This document shows positions 54,322-64,000 of a stretch of 64,000 nt of DNA, piece by piece; position 1 is the stretch's first letter, and the number at the start of each line of letters is the position of its first letter. The position numbers were made by a program, and so were the translations under genes. Below the pieces are notes generated by a model. It did not search any database. It saw only the letters and a program-made list of their open reading frames with translations, and was not told the origin of the DNA. The DNA comes from Pseudophaeomoniella oleicola (Eukaryota; Ascomycota; Eurotiomycetes; Phaeomoniellales; Phaeomoniellaceae): positions 62,001 through 126,000 of the forward strand of contig QWDQ01000024.1 of the NCBI GenBank assembly GCA_003868215.1, written 5' to 3'.

Positions 54322-56817
54322 ATGCCGACGCAAGGCGAGGACGCAGGTCGCCCTAGCGTGGATCAGACAAACAGAAGGTCGGCCTCCATTTCCGACAGCC
54401 CTTCAAGACAAGATGTGGATGCGAAGCCTACCCGCCCGAGTCATCAGAGGCTCGTCTTCCCAGACCCTGTGGCTCTGCGGTATTTGGAGGAAGACCCTGC
54501 AACAACGGTGATTGACAGGAGGCGCCAGCTGCTTGGTTACGAAATGTATCTGGTGGAACAATGGGCTTGCTCTCGATCACATCCTACTTTTATTATTGCT
54601 ACATACACAGGAGATATGACACAGTCGATACTAGCGGGTGTTCTCAGCGTTCCTACTGACGAGAGCACATGGTCCTCTCGCCTCAAAGTCTATTTTCAAG
54701 CGATACAACAATTCCATGCTCGCAAGCGGGAGACACCACTCGGAACTATAATGGTTACAAATTTGAGTTCCTTTCCTTCGGCGCTCACGGTGATCGCGGT
54801 TCCTGATGGTGACATGAAAAAGCATCGGGAGGATTTCTTCGTCAATGAGAACCTCAAGAGAATGGGATGCTCAGGCCGGGCTGGGCTGAACTTACAACCC
54901 CCTCCCCAAAGCACTCAAGCCAAGTATTATCACGTTTACCATACGAGCGAGAAGGTGCCTCTTTACACATCAGTCATGGAACTAGTGAAACTATGCCAGT
55001 TGGCTCTTGTCATTTTTGACAAGCTCAAACTCGCATATGCGGACGGCTTGCTGTGCGATGTCACAGAGCAAGCTCTGACTGACTGGTGGTCTGACATAGG
55101 AACCGATATGTACAACTTGGAACCAAGCGATGGCATACTCGGACCTACGACTGTGTCTGCATTGATTGGTCTCCTCATGGGCTCGCATAATCGCCTTAAA
55201 GTAACCGGTGCTCCTGTAACCAAGGATCCTTTCGAAGTCGATACCACGAAAAGAGCGATATCGTCATTTCAAAAAGCACACAAACTATCACGCACCAGAC
55301 GTCTTGATCGGCAGACCATTGAAAAACTACAGCGAGTCACTGCTAAAGCTGCGAGCGGGGAGGGGTGGATTGTCCCCCGAGCGGTGAAATCGACTGTCGC
55401 TGAGCTTAGCGGCAAGGGAGGAGAGATGGTCATGGGAATGGTCGGTGCTCGTGAGAAAGCCGGAATATCAGACATAGAAACACTTGACATTGAAAGGCTG
55501 TCACAATTGGTCACCGGCTCTAGAGCTCGTTGGCTTTGGCAAGGGAAACCCATCAAGTCCGGATCAACAGACCTGAGTAAAAGCAGTGAAGACCAAAAAG
55601 ATATAATCTTCAGTCGTGATGATCGCGGAGGGTTCATATGGACCACCAGGAGGCATGACAATGGCACCCCAGGGAATTTGGAGCGTATCGCTCCTTCGAG
55701 ATCGACCGACCAGAGTCCTTCGTGGGTTGATCAGAGATCAGGCTTCGATAGACTTAAAGACAAGGTGGGTATTCCAGGGTCACGAAACCATCATCACTAT
55801 AGCCATCACCAACGCCAGCATTCGAGAGATCCGGGTGAGAGAAGCACCGATAAAGTCGTCGGAAGGCGCTCCGAAGAGGATGGGGCGTCTCCGAACCTGA
55901 CTCGCCAGGTGACAGAGATGTCTCTGAAAGGTGACGAGGTCGTCCCTTCGGAAAAGACCAATGGCCAGGGATCAAGGCAAAGCCTGGTACGGGAGGGCAA
56001 GGCAGACTACCTGTCTCCTGACATCGTAATCAGCCGGGCAGAAGTCGACCAATCTGGGTCTGTATCAGATGATGGATCAAAGCCTGCCTCAAAGCCACTG
56101 GAGCAAGAGAAATCGGTCAGATTTGCAGATAAATACCGGGATCTGCCACCACTATTTGATACCCAAGAACCTGACAGCCTGTACCTACGTCGGTCACGAA
56201 GTGCTGTCCAACTTCGCGGATGGGCTGTTGATACTGCCAAGACCAACAAACTTCCTCGACTCATGTCGTTCAGCGCCTTGGAAAACAGCCTTTCTAGAGG
56301 CGATGAGGTGACAGAGGATGAGAGTGAGGCTCCAATGACCGCGACGCCCGATCCAATTGCCCAAGTAGCGCAGCTTAGACTCCAAGCGGCAAAGAAGCAG
56401 GAAGTTAGTCAGAAAATTCTTTTCCTCGACAGGGGCCTCGTCCCGTGGACGATGATGAACGTCGAACTGGTCGATGACCTCGAGGAAATGTGTCAAGGCC
56501 AGATCCAGGAGCTTAACAATCTTTATCGCGAACACTTGGACGACTTCCTTACTCTGAAGACTCACTCCACAGAGCTTCTGGATGAGGAGCGTATGCGCTT
56601 GAACGAGGATGTAAAAAGGATCGATGTTCTTGGTGCCAAGCTGGATTATGAACTAAACGCTCTCGAATCTAGGATTGAGGATGTAGAAGATGGCGTTGCC
56701 GATTTCGAGAAGAGCATCGTTGACATCGAAAAGAGGATCAGTAACCTTGTCAGCCGAGAGCCTCCACGCCCTTCGTGGTTTTCATGGCTTAGAGGTACAC
56801 CCGGAGAAGAGAAGTGA
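54322..56817 (+). CDS. STB6/STB2-like protein (Sin3-binding family)
   Basis: Intronless gene for an 831-aa protein. The conserved N-terminal domain (about residues 40-330) matches the yeast Stb2/Stb6 family: LVFPDPVALRYLEEDPATTV, LLGYEMYLVEQWACSRSHPT, FIIATYTGDM, a peptidoglycan-binding-like helical stretch (ILGPTTVSALIGLL, DTTKRAISSFQKAHKL). The middle is long and disordered (Ser/Asp/Arg/His-rich). The C-terminus (about 680-815) is coiled-coil: QVAQLRLQAAKKQEVSQKIL, LDRGLVPWTMMNVELVDDLE, and heptad-rich helices to KRISNLVSREPPRPSWFSWL. In yeast the family was found as Sin3-binding proteins and is tied to histone deacetylation. Function in filamentous fungi is unproven. The ATG at 54322 is the first in frame after an upstream non-ATG opening. 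Confidence 0.85.
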   Translation: MPTQGEDAGRPSVDQTNRRSASISDSPSRQDVDAKPTRPSHQRLVFPDPVALRYLEEDPATTVIDRRRQLLGYEMYLVEQWACSRSHPTFIIATYTGDMTQSILAGVLSVPTDESTWSSRLKVYFQAIQQFHARKRETPLGTIMVTNLSSFPSALTVIAVPDGDMKKHREDFFVNENLKRMGCSGRAGLNLQPPPQSTQAKYYHVYHTSEKVPLYTSVMELVKLCQLALVIFDKLKLAYADGLLCDVTEQALTDWWSDIGTDMYNLEPSDGILGPTTVSALIGLLMGSHNRLKVTGAPVTKDPFEVDTTKRAISSFQKAHKLSRTRRLDRQTIEKLQRVTAKAASGEGWIVPRAVKSTVAELSGKGGEMVMGMVGAREKAGISDIETLDIERLSQLVTGSRARWLWQGKPIKSGSTDLSKSSEDQKDIIFSRDDRGGFIWTTRRHDNGTPGNLERIAPSRSTDQSPSWVDQRSGFDRLKDKVGIPGSRNHHHYSHHQRQHSRDPGERSTDKVVGRRSEEDGASPNLTRQVTEMSLKGDEVVPSEKTNGQGSRQSLVREGKADYLSPDIVISRAEVDQSGSVSDDGSKPASKPLEQEKSVRFADKYRDLPPLFDTQEPDSLYLRRSRSAVQLRGWAVDTAKTNKLPRLMSFSALENSLSRGDEVTEDESEAPMTATPDPIAQVAQLRLQAAKKQEVSQKILFLDRGLVPWTMMNVELVDDLEEMCQGQIQELNNLYREHLDDFLTLKTHSTELLDEERMRLNEDVKRIDVLGAKLDYELNALESRIEDVEDGVADFEKSIVDIEKRISNLVSREPPRPSWFSWLRGTPGEEK

Positions 56818-57186
56818 AGCAAATTACGCATTTTCATTGCATTTTAGCGCAAGGCGTTTGGATGCCAATATGAGATGAGATACCCAGACAAGTATGCTAT
56901 TACTTTTGATTGCTCTATCATGTCATACGTGCGCAGTGACTCATGATATATTCCAATACCCCTGATATGTACAATGCGCGTGCCCAGTACTGCACTGGCC
57001 TAACAAATCGCAGGAAATCATTTCGATGGTTCGTATACTGTTTGCCTGGACATGGCTTCCACTGCAGCGGTTCTCAGCCCAAGAAAATACATCCCCCAAG
57101 AGCACTAACAGCCGCTTCAAATGAAATTACAGCTCAAACCATATCTTACAGTCGACAATTCATCCAAATTCTGGCATAGGCCTGCT
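56818..57186. other. Convergent intergenic gap
   Basis: 369 bp between the STB6-like stop and the TIM10 stop. No gene. Confidence 0.5.
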
Positions 57187-57609
57187 TCACATGCCTCCGA
57201 ACCCCATGCCTCCACCTCTTTGTGCCGCCTCGCCCTGCATCTTTTCGCTGACCTTGAGATTTACTTCAAAGAACTTGGCGACACATCTGTCCAGGCACAC
57301 CGATTCGCCTTTGTTGAGTTCGGACTCTCTGTAGTCGGCTGGGACACACTTCTTGACACATGATTGTGATAATCTGATTCGATGATAATGTTAGCATGAA
57401 ATTTGGGAGGCTTTGGGGAAATGTTGGTAAACGCCGCGATATGATGCCAGCTACCAATACAACAAGGCACCTAGCATTGTCCTACAAGTGTAAAGATGCA
57501 AGACTGACCTGTTGAACATGTCTGTCACAAGTTCTACTTCTGTTTCTGCTGCAGCAAGCTTCTCTGCCGAGGAGGGTTGGGGGCGTCCGGCGCCGAAGAG
57601 GAACGACAT
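57187..57609 (-). CDS. TIM10: Mitochondrial intermembrane chaperone Tim10
   Basis: Small TIM protein that, with Tim9, escorts hydrophobic carrier precursors across the intermembrane space. Exons 57509-57609 and 57187-57373 give 95 aa. The twin CX3C motif is CVKKC, 16 residues, CLDRC, exactly the Tim10 spacing. The surrounding sequence is typical ([51 protein letters not shown]) with a Gly/Met-rich end GGGMGFGGM. No presequence, as expected, since import relies on Mia40 oxidation of the cysteines. Confidence 0.96.
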
Positions 57610-57882
57610 AATGACAGAGGCTGATCGAATAGACTATTTTGGCTGATGGGAGATATAGTAGAGCACGTATGAGGTCCTAAAATCTTGTGTAATATGGGAT
57701 TTTACTTTCAATGCGGTCAGTGAGACATAGCAGCAGCATCAGAAGATGGATTGTCCGCGGCCAAAAATTCGGGGAAGCTTGGACCACCATGAACGAAGCT
57801 CCGCACCATAAAAAGCTCCAACTTCCTTTCCCTCTACTTTCCTTTGCTTCGACAACGAGTACTTGATTGACGTGGTCAATTG

Positions 57883-60378
57883 ATGCAGATGCAGTCCATC
57901 TCTCCCTGGCGAGTATGGCGCGCTCGCTTTCTACCATATGCTGCGAGGTAAGCTTTGCAATTTTTTTCCGTCACAATCTTGTTTTATATGATGAACTTCT
58001 TTTAAGAACCGCTGCGAGTGAGGCGCTTGCGCAAATGATCACAGCAAACATTATACTAAGAACAGCCATCTGATATACTTATACCCATTACTGTTCACCT
58101 ATTCGCTTGAGCCGTGGAGCGAGTTTTCTGCTAACTGTAAGCAGTATTGTCGGACAAGTGACTTCGCACCCTCCATCAGCAGCAGCCCTTCAACTCTGCA
58201 AGCGGACTGGGCCATTTCGAAGATCTTCTAGCGTTGCTGAAGCCCAAATATTAGGTAGATTGGTTTCTGCGGATGAAAGAATTGATCGTTTCTTGCGCCA
58301 TGGAGTAGAAGAGCTGTATCCGCGTGCAGAGTATGAGGAGGCTGCGATGACAGTGCAGGAGTATCGCAGCACATTTGGTCATTTGAAGGAAAATGAAGCA
58401 TTGAGCGACCAATATCATGTAGTTCGTGGTATGCATACTCGATGCCATCGGCATATTTCCAGTATTAAGTGTGTACATAGGAAGAATCAGTTCTATAAGA
58501 TCCGCTTCAGGCAAATTATTCTTCCTTGATATCGTTGAGGGTCCTCGAAACCTGCAAATTGTATGCGACTATTCGAAGCTTTCAAACCCAGTGGAAAAGT
58601 CATTGTTCAAGGCACGATGTAACGACCTCAGCAGAGGCGACGTCATCAGTATGTTCCCAACGATGGTGACTCCAGCTTTGTATAGGTACTGATGCAGACA
58701 GGCATAAGAGGATATCCATACAGAACCGCAAGAGGCGAGCTCTCCGTTCGAGCCACCGCCATGCCGAAGCTCCTGTCACCATGCCTCCAGCCGTTCCCCA
58801 TCGACGAGTTCGACCGTCCCGAGAAGGACCAGCAAGCTTTACTCGACGCCGACCGCCACGTGCAACTGCTGACGGTGAGAAACGTCATGGACACGATCCT
58901 GTGCAGATCGACCGTCATCAACGGCGTCCGCTCCTTCCTTCTCGACCAGCACTTCCACGAAGCCGATACGCCCATCCTCGGAGCGGTAGCGAGCGGTGCG
59001 ACAGCACGTCCGTTCGAAACGGCGGCGACAGAGTTTCCAGACCGAAGACTTGCGCTCAGGATCGCACCAGAATTATGGCTCAAGCGTCTGATTCTGGGTG
59101 GGATCGATCGAGTCTTCGAAATCGGACCGTCGTTTCGTAATGAAGGTATGTGTTTTTAACACCATTATTTCTAGCACCTTTCCTTGTCGTAAAAAGCACG
59201 AGCATCAAAAATTTGTCCTTTATATGCGGACATCAATTTGTTTCTGATACATACGACCATAGACTGTGGAATACAGGGCTTCCCGTCCGCTCAGCCGTAC
59301 TTAAGCCACAGGTCGGGCGGTTAGTAGTTGGGTGGGTGACCACCAGCGAATCCCGTCTGTTGTATGTTGTTTTCTTTTTTGCTCTCTTTTCGCATATATT
59401 TATTTGCATGTTATTTCATTTCTTTTTATTTCTCGGTCTCGAGGTTGTTCATGTTGATTATCGCATTGCTTTTAGTCTTTCTGTGTCTTGCTTGCCTGGG
59501 GTAGATCACTATATTGACATGGTCCGATAGGTCTCGATAAAACCCATAATCCTGAATTCACGAGCTGCGAGTTCTACAAAACCCACACAACGCTTCCTGA
59601 ACTCATGGACATGACGCAGGATTTAATAAGATACGTCCACGGTGTCGTTCGAAAACGGCACACCTCAAGCACCCTCCCCATCCCATCCTCGGGGCTCTTC
59701 GAATCCGACTTCCCTCGCCTCGACTTCATCCCCTCCCTCGAAAACGCCCTCGGACTCCGGCTCCCGAACCTCTCCGACCACACCGCGGCCGAATCGACGC
59801 TGCTCCAAATCTTCCGCCAAAAGTCCCTCCCTTTGCCCTCTTCGACACCGACGCTACCTCGCCTCCTCGACAAGCTGTCGGCCATCTACCTCGAACCGCG
59901 CTGCGACCGCCCGACCTTCATCATCAATCATCCGGAATGCATGTCTCCGCTCTCGAAATCCTACATGCATTCGACTACCGGCCAAAAGGTCGCCGCCCGG
60001 GCCGAACTGTTCGTCCACCGCCACGAAATCGCAAACATGTACGAAGAGGAGAACTCGCCGATCTCGCAACGTAAGAAATTCGAGATGCAGAAGCTCTTCG
60101 CTCACAGAGCTGTCCCCTCCCCTTCGTCCTCCTCTTCATCATCTTCTCCTCAAGAAGAGGAAAACATGGAACCGGACTTTTCCTACCTCGAAGCCCTCGA
60201 ATGGGGTCTCCCGCCGACGGGCGGCTGGGGCTGCGGTCTGGATCGCTTGGTCATGCTGATGACGGGTAAAGAGCGGATCGCGGATGTGTTGACGTTTGGG
60301 AATTTGAGGCATGTTACGAGGGGAGCGGTGGGGTGGGGAGAGGAGGTGAAGGACAAGGAGAGCGATAAGGAGGGATAG
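57883..60378 (+). CDS. MSK1: Mitochondrial lysyl-tRNA synthetase
   Basis: Class II aminoacyl-tRNA synthetase charging mitochondrial tRNA-Lys. Exons 57883-57947, 58145-58428, 58481-58648, 58702-59145 and 59531-60378 give 602 aa, all in phase. The start MQMQSISPWRVWRARFLP is a good matrix presequence. Choosing the nearby ATG at 57915 would break the phase. The OB-fold anticodon-binding part follows (DQYHVVRGRISSIRSASGKL). Then come class II motif 1 (RSFLLDQHFHEADTPIL), motif 2 (FEIGPSFRNEGLDKTHNPEF, TSCEFYKTHTTLPELMDM) and motif 3 (PPTGGWGCGLDRLVMLMTGK). The last exon is very GC-rich at third positions. The fourth intron is long (385 bp), and a complete 5S rRNA gene sits inside it on the same strand. 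Confidence 0.94.
59249..59367 (+). rRNA. 5S ribosomal RNA gene inside intron 4 of the LysRS gene
   Basis: 119-nt sequence starting ACATACGACCATAGACTGTG and ending CTGTTGTATGT. The first and last bases pair (ACATAC with GTATGT). Conserved internal promoter/loop segments typical of ascomycete 5S RNA are present: CCCGTCCGCTC, TTAAGCCACAGG, TTAGTAGTTGGGTGGGTGAC and CCAGCGAATCCC. Helix II/III pairing (CTGTGG with CCACAG) and the helix IV arms (GGGTGGGTGACCACC) fit the fold. A T-run (TTTTCTTTTTT) just downstream is a proper RNA polymerase III terminator. Dispersed, non-tandem 5S genes are known in Neurospora and many other Pezizomycotina. Sitting within a protein-gene intron in the same direction is the unusual part. 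Confidence 0.93.
59368..59381 (+). terminator. Pol III T-run terminator of the 5S gene
   Basis: TGTTTTCTTTTTT directly follows the 5S 3' end, a standard polymerase III stop. Confidence 0.75.
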
Positions 60379-60607
60379 GGGGGCTTCTGTGTGAAAGGAT
60401 GTTGCTGAGAGTGTGGGTTGTTATTGTCGGATACTCATGTTAAGCGTGTTATTGTTTCTTTTCTTGAGAATGTCGAAATAACTTTGTGTACCAAAAAGGA
60501 CCAGATGATGCCTTTTGAAGAGATCGTCCTTTTCTTCCCTCGTAATCACTCGAGCATGCATGTATCAATAAAACATCATAACAAGCGCCAATGTTATTTT
60601 CTCGAGC

Positions 60608-62992
60608 TCACAATTCAACTTCCTCTTCAGTATGGCAATTCCCTGTCGACATGGGACTGAAATCTCTCCAACCCCCCCTGTCTTCAGCATCCGCCAGGGC
60701 TAACCTCGCGGCATTGTATGCTGCTACTCTTCTGCGTATTCTGGCTTTGATTGCGGAGTTGACGGGTATGGCAGTGGCATCTGGTGGGAGTGCTCTTTCG
60801 TCTGAAGAGGAGGACGAATGTGATTGTTGGTAAAAGTCCTGGGTGGTGAATCGCGGTTTTGACAATTCTTCGCCTTCTTGTTGGAGGCGTTGACTACGAC
60901 TCTCCGGGCTTGAGGGAAGTAGCAGGTTTTGAGAGTCAAGGAGGGATGTCAATGATATCGTTGCAGCGGCCTGCGAATCAGCATGGGATTTCCTGTTAAC
61001 CACCATAGGCAATGAAGAAGCTGGGGAGCGGAGATCTTCACGACCGTCTACCTGGTTGGAGGACGGTAACGAGCTGTCCAGCCAAAGCATGCCCATTTCT
61101 TCTGCCCTGGATTTCTGTAGCTTCTTGACCGCCTTTTGCTTTGATGTAAGGGTGTGCTTGTCGGAGTTCACATGCTGAAGCAAGGTATTATCAGCGGTCA
61201 ATGGCACGTTTGCCACAGTTGCTCCGGGATGCATTGCGTCTATAACGACACTTGGACAGGGATCATGATCATGGTTTGATACTCGATTCGCGGTATCTAC
61301 AGTTTGGAGATCACTCGCCTCCCTGGCTGTCTCGAAGCTGCGCGTCTGAGAGGAATCCTCTGGTCCAGAAAGCTGAGAATCAGGTTGGCTGCCGGCTTCC
61401 CTCTTTCTTTTCCTCTGCGTCGTTGACTCGGCCCTCTCGTGCAGCAGCGCATGCATTTTTTCGTCATGTGAAAATGTATTTTCGGAACAGCAGTGTCCAA
61501 AGAGATACCTCATGGAGACTTCTTCCGACCATGTATCCTTATCCACAGTGCATGGATAAACGTCCTTCGGCTGGAACGCCGATAGAAGGTGGCACAGCTC
61601 AGAGTACGATGAATGACGGGAGAATGGAAAGTGCTATCAAATTTTAGCATGCATTCAACTGAGGATGTGTATTGACTTACTATGGTATCCGGTGGGTCAT
61701 TAAAAAATGCTTTGCTGAATGCGTTGTCTTTCTGCTGGTGTCTCGTATCCTTCGACAATGAGTCCACGAGCTCGTCAATTGTTATATCGGCGTAGACGTC
61801 TTTGTATATCCCTTCTAGAGAAATCTTGAATTGACAGGCATCCCGAGCCGCGTATAATCGGCCTAGAACTGTTGACAGAGTTCCTTGGTCCTCGATCTTT
61901 TCAATGAAGAGCTGTTCCAATTTCTGCAGGCTTGTAGCTTCGGTAATATCAAGCAATGGTACTTGATAAAGATCACCACCTCCGCCTCCGGCGCCGAGCT
62001 CTAAAACCTCCTGACCATCATCCGTACGGCTGATTATAGGCGTTATCCAAACCACATTCTTCTTGGAAAGTTCAGCGTGGCATCTAGTGCCAGGCTCGCA
62101 GCTATGGATTCGCAGATCACTATGTGGGCTTAAACAGCCGTCATGTATTCTGTTGCCAAACTGGAAGCCGGTCAATGCATCCGATATTGGATGGGCACCT
62201 GCCAGTGATTGATACAGACACCACTGATATTCATCTATGTGTACCTGCTCGCGTTAATAGTGAAGGGTATCGACATCACGTAGATCTTACCTGACTACGC
62301 ATCAAAGAGGACAAAGTAAGCCATACGTCCTCGTATCCGAGCGTCCATGCTCGAAAATAGTAAACAGTGTCTGGAGGATATTTGGAGACCTTCTCTATCA
62401 GCTCTGAAAGGCCGCTGGCCTTGGTAGGAAATTCTTTATATATGTCTTCCTTGGTGGCGAAGGTGGTGTCAAGGTACACTTTGTCGAGTCTCGCATGACC
62501 AAGAGTATAGGGGACGAGGACAGGATTCCTGAGCAACGAATTGACCCACCATGGCTCTGCGCGTATATCGCCCGTATATAGAATTGCCTTATTGTTGCCT
62601 TCAATGAGAAACATGACAGCCCCCGGACAATGGTTGGCATCGAACAGTGTGACCCGTATCTTCTCTACCGGACTCAGCTCAATCTCCGTTGGGGTCTCAA
62701 TAGGGATCGGTCTTAGTACTGTCTTCAAGTGCTTGTACGTTTGCACTCGAGACTCCAAGATGCCCTTGCTGAAGTTCATTCGATGGGGATATTTTTCCAT
62801 GGTCAATAGTAACCTTCGCGTTGCATGAGAACAGTACACAAAAGGAGATTTGAGACTCTCCAACCCCTGCAGATGGTCGCTGTGAACATGGCTGAGGAAG
62901 CAGGCGACGGGTGGCGGATAACTGGGGTTGAGACGAAAGAAATCTATACGAATCCTTGGGAATTCGGTGACTATGCCATTGAAAGTAGACAT
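60608..62992 (-). CDS. Artemis/SNM1-type nuclease (beta-CASP metallo-beta-lactamase)
   Basis: DNA-repair nuclease of the SNM1/Pso2/Artemis group. Exons 62291-62992, 61681-62244 and 60608-61633 give 763 aa. The metallo-beta-lactamase domain begins at the very N-terminus: FLSHVHSDHLQGL (metal-binding HxHxDH), DANHCPGAVMFLIEG and YTGDIRAEPWWVN. The beta-CASP part has YYFRAWTLGYEDVW and ends with HFPFSRHSSYSEL, then AFQPKDVYPCTVD. A catalytic domain at the N-terminus followed by a long Ser/Gln-rich disordered tail is the Artemis (SNM1C) layout. Pso2/SNM1A have it at the C-terminus. Within the tail, several Ser-Gln sites (SQTRS, DSQLS) could be ATM/ATR targets. A role in end processing or crosslink repair is inferred from family. 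Confidence 0.9.
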
Positions 62993-64000
62993 GGCGGCGG
63001 GCTTGGTGGTATTTTCAGCCAGATGATCCTATAACCATCCTATACAGCCAAAGCCAGTATGCTATATAGTCATCAAAGCTCCGACTGCCGGTGAAGGGCA
63101 TTGTATCCGTGTGAATGGAAGTAGGTTACTCTCAGTTGGCTTGTCTTTGTATGATGCACGTGAGTATTTGTAGACAACAAGAGCCTGAACAGACACCGGC
63201 AGAAGTGACAGAATCTTGATCAGATTATCGAATGCTCTGACTGCTCCCGGTTGATTTCTATCCTTTTTGTGAACGCCACCTTCACTCGGTTCCCTATTAT
63301 ACTGTTGAGGCGATCAGGGACGAGATTGTAGCTCACCCAATGTTAGATGAATGCCTAAATCAAATTTCTACCGTGATACAGTATATCGTAAGGTATGGAA
63401 ATGTCGACCGGCGTAGTACAAATATTACCTGGAAGTAAAGAGTGAGAGCCAATAATGGGTGCATTAGGGGTCACCTTTTGATACCTAATGTCAGTTCCTA
63501 TCGTTAAATGTCTCGTCTCCGAAGAACCCTGGAAGCCCTACTACGTACAACTATTAACTGCTCGAGGAACGGACGGTAGCATACAACCTAATATACTGGG
63601 GGCCGTGTCAAGGTTCCTTACGTCGTAATCTCTTTTCAGATCTCGCCTCGCCCATCAACCGAATCAACCAAGCACTTTTCTCCTTGACTTAAACACAAAG
63701 CAAATCATTCTGTTCTGTCAATCAGATCCCACTCCCCTTCAAACCTCCCCCAATTGCAGCGGTCTCGGTCTCGGTCTCGAAACCTCAAATTCGACATTGC
63801 TGCCACATCCTTCCTTCCGTTCTTTTCCTTTTCCTTCGTTTGCATCTTCCGTCGACAATCGTCTGTACGGGTCCAATGTGGCATACCAAACATCTTGTTT
63901 CTCACAGTAGCTGACATAGAAGCCCAAATAAGAAATCCAAAGATCAACTGACTCGCCAATCCCTGTGAACCAGATGTGCGAACTATTCTTTCACATGACC
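62993..64000. other. Right-edge intergenic region
   Basis: About 1 kb upstream of the Artemis-like gene, with no supportable gene up to the window end. A CGGTCTCGGTCTCGGTCTCG run (about 63759-63778) and a long pyrimidine-rich tract (63640-63850) could be the 5' leader of a + strand gene starting beyond the window. That cannot be settled here. Confidence 0.45.

Noticed and set aside
1-64000. tRNA genes, CRISPR arrays, LTR or DNA transposons
   Set aside because: I scanned for tRNA-like folds, regular spaced repeats, terminal repeats and transposase or reverse-transcriptase motifs and found none I could support. A tRNAscan/RepeatMasker run would be decisive.

Overview
The window is nuclear DNA of a filamentous ascomycete (Pezizomycotina). 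The evidence is many short introns of about 45-100 bp with GT..AG ends and CTAAC/CTGAC-type branch points, ascomycete gene families, a dispersed Neurospora-like 5S rRNA gene, and the block mating-type HMG gene - APN2 - COX13 - APC5, which is the classic flank of the MAT locus. A leotiomycete (Helotiales-like) fits best, but that is an inference from synteny and style, not proof. Exon ends were worked out by hand from splice signals, reading phase and family conservation, so an error of one base is possible at some junctions.

Layout. 1-9.4 kb: edge of the MAT locus, with a truncated unknown gene running off the left edge, then divergent MAT1-2-1, APN2, COX13 and APC5. 10-18.2 kb: an ACT-domain protein, an arrestin (Rsp5-adaptor type), a lipase with micro-exons, a 2-oxoglutarate/Fe(II) oxygenase and xylitol dehydrogenase. 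18.2-20.4 kb: gene-poor, with the broken remains of a HET-like gene. 20.4-29.2 kb: a large hybrid histidine kinase, a microsatellite cluster, and the divergent cell-cycle pair UBC11-type E2 / CHK1. 29.4-39.6 kb: an alpha/beta hydrolase, an SRA-YDG protein, urease and an HMG-box chromatin protein. 39.6-43.1 kb: the largest gene-free stretch, rich in CCTACCTAGGTAGG-type palindromes. 43-64 kb: MCR1, ribosomal protein eL20, CSN12, a BTB protein, RMD5/GID2, an STB6-like protein, TIM10, mitochondrial lysyl-tRNA synthetase with a 5S rRNA gene inside one intron, and an Artemis-like nuclease.

Most genes are conserved housekeeping functions: DNA damage (APN2, CHK1, Artemis-like), APC/C ubiquitylation (APC5 and its E2), mitochondria (COX13, MCR1, TIM10, LysRS), proteasomal control (RMD5, CSN12) and nitrogen/carbon use (urease, XDH). 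The most notable items are a 5S rRNA gene in a Pol II intron on the same strand, a lipase whose catalytic Ser loop can be spliced in frame only through a 10-nt exon and a 2-nt exon, an SRA-YDG protein with a Cys-rich segment, an unusual intron pattern in the mating-type HMG gene, and an unidentified gene divergent from it.
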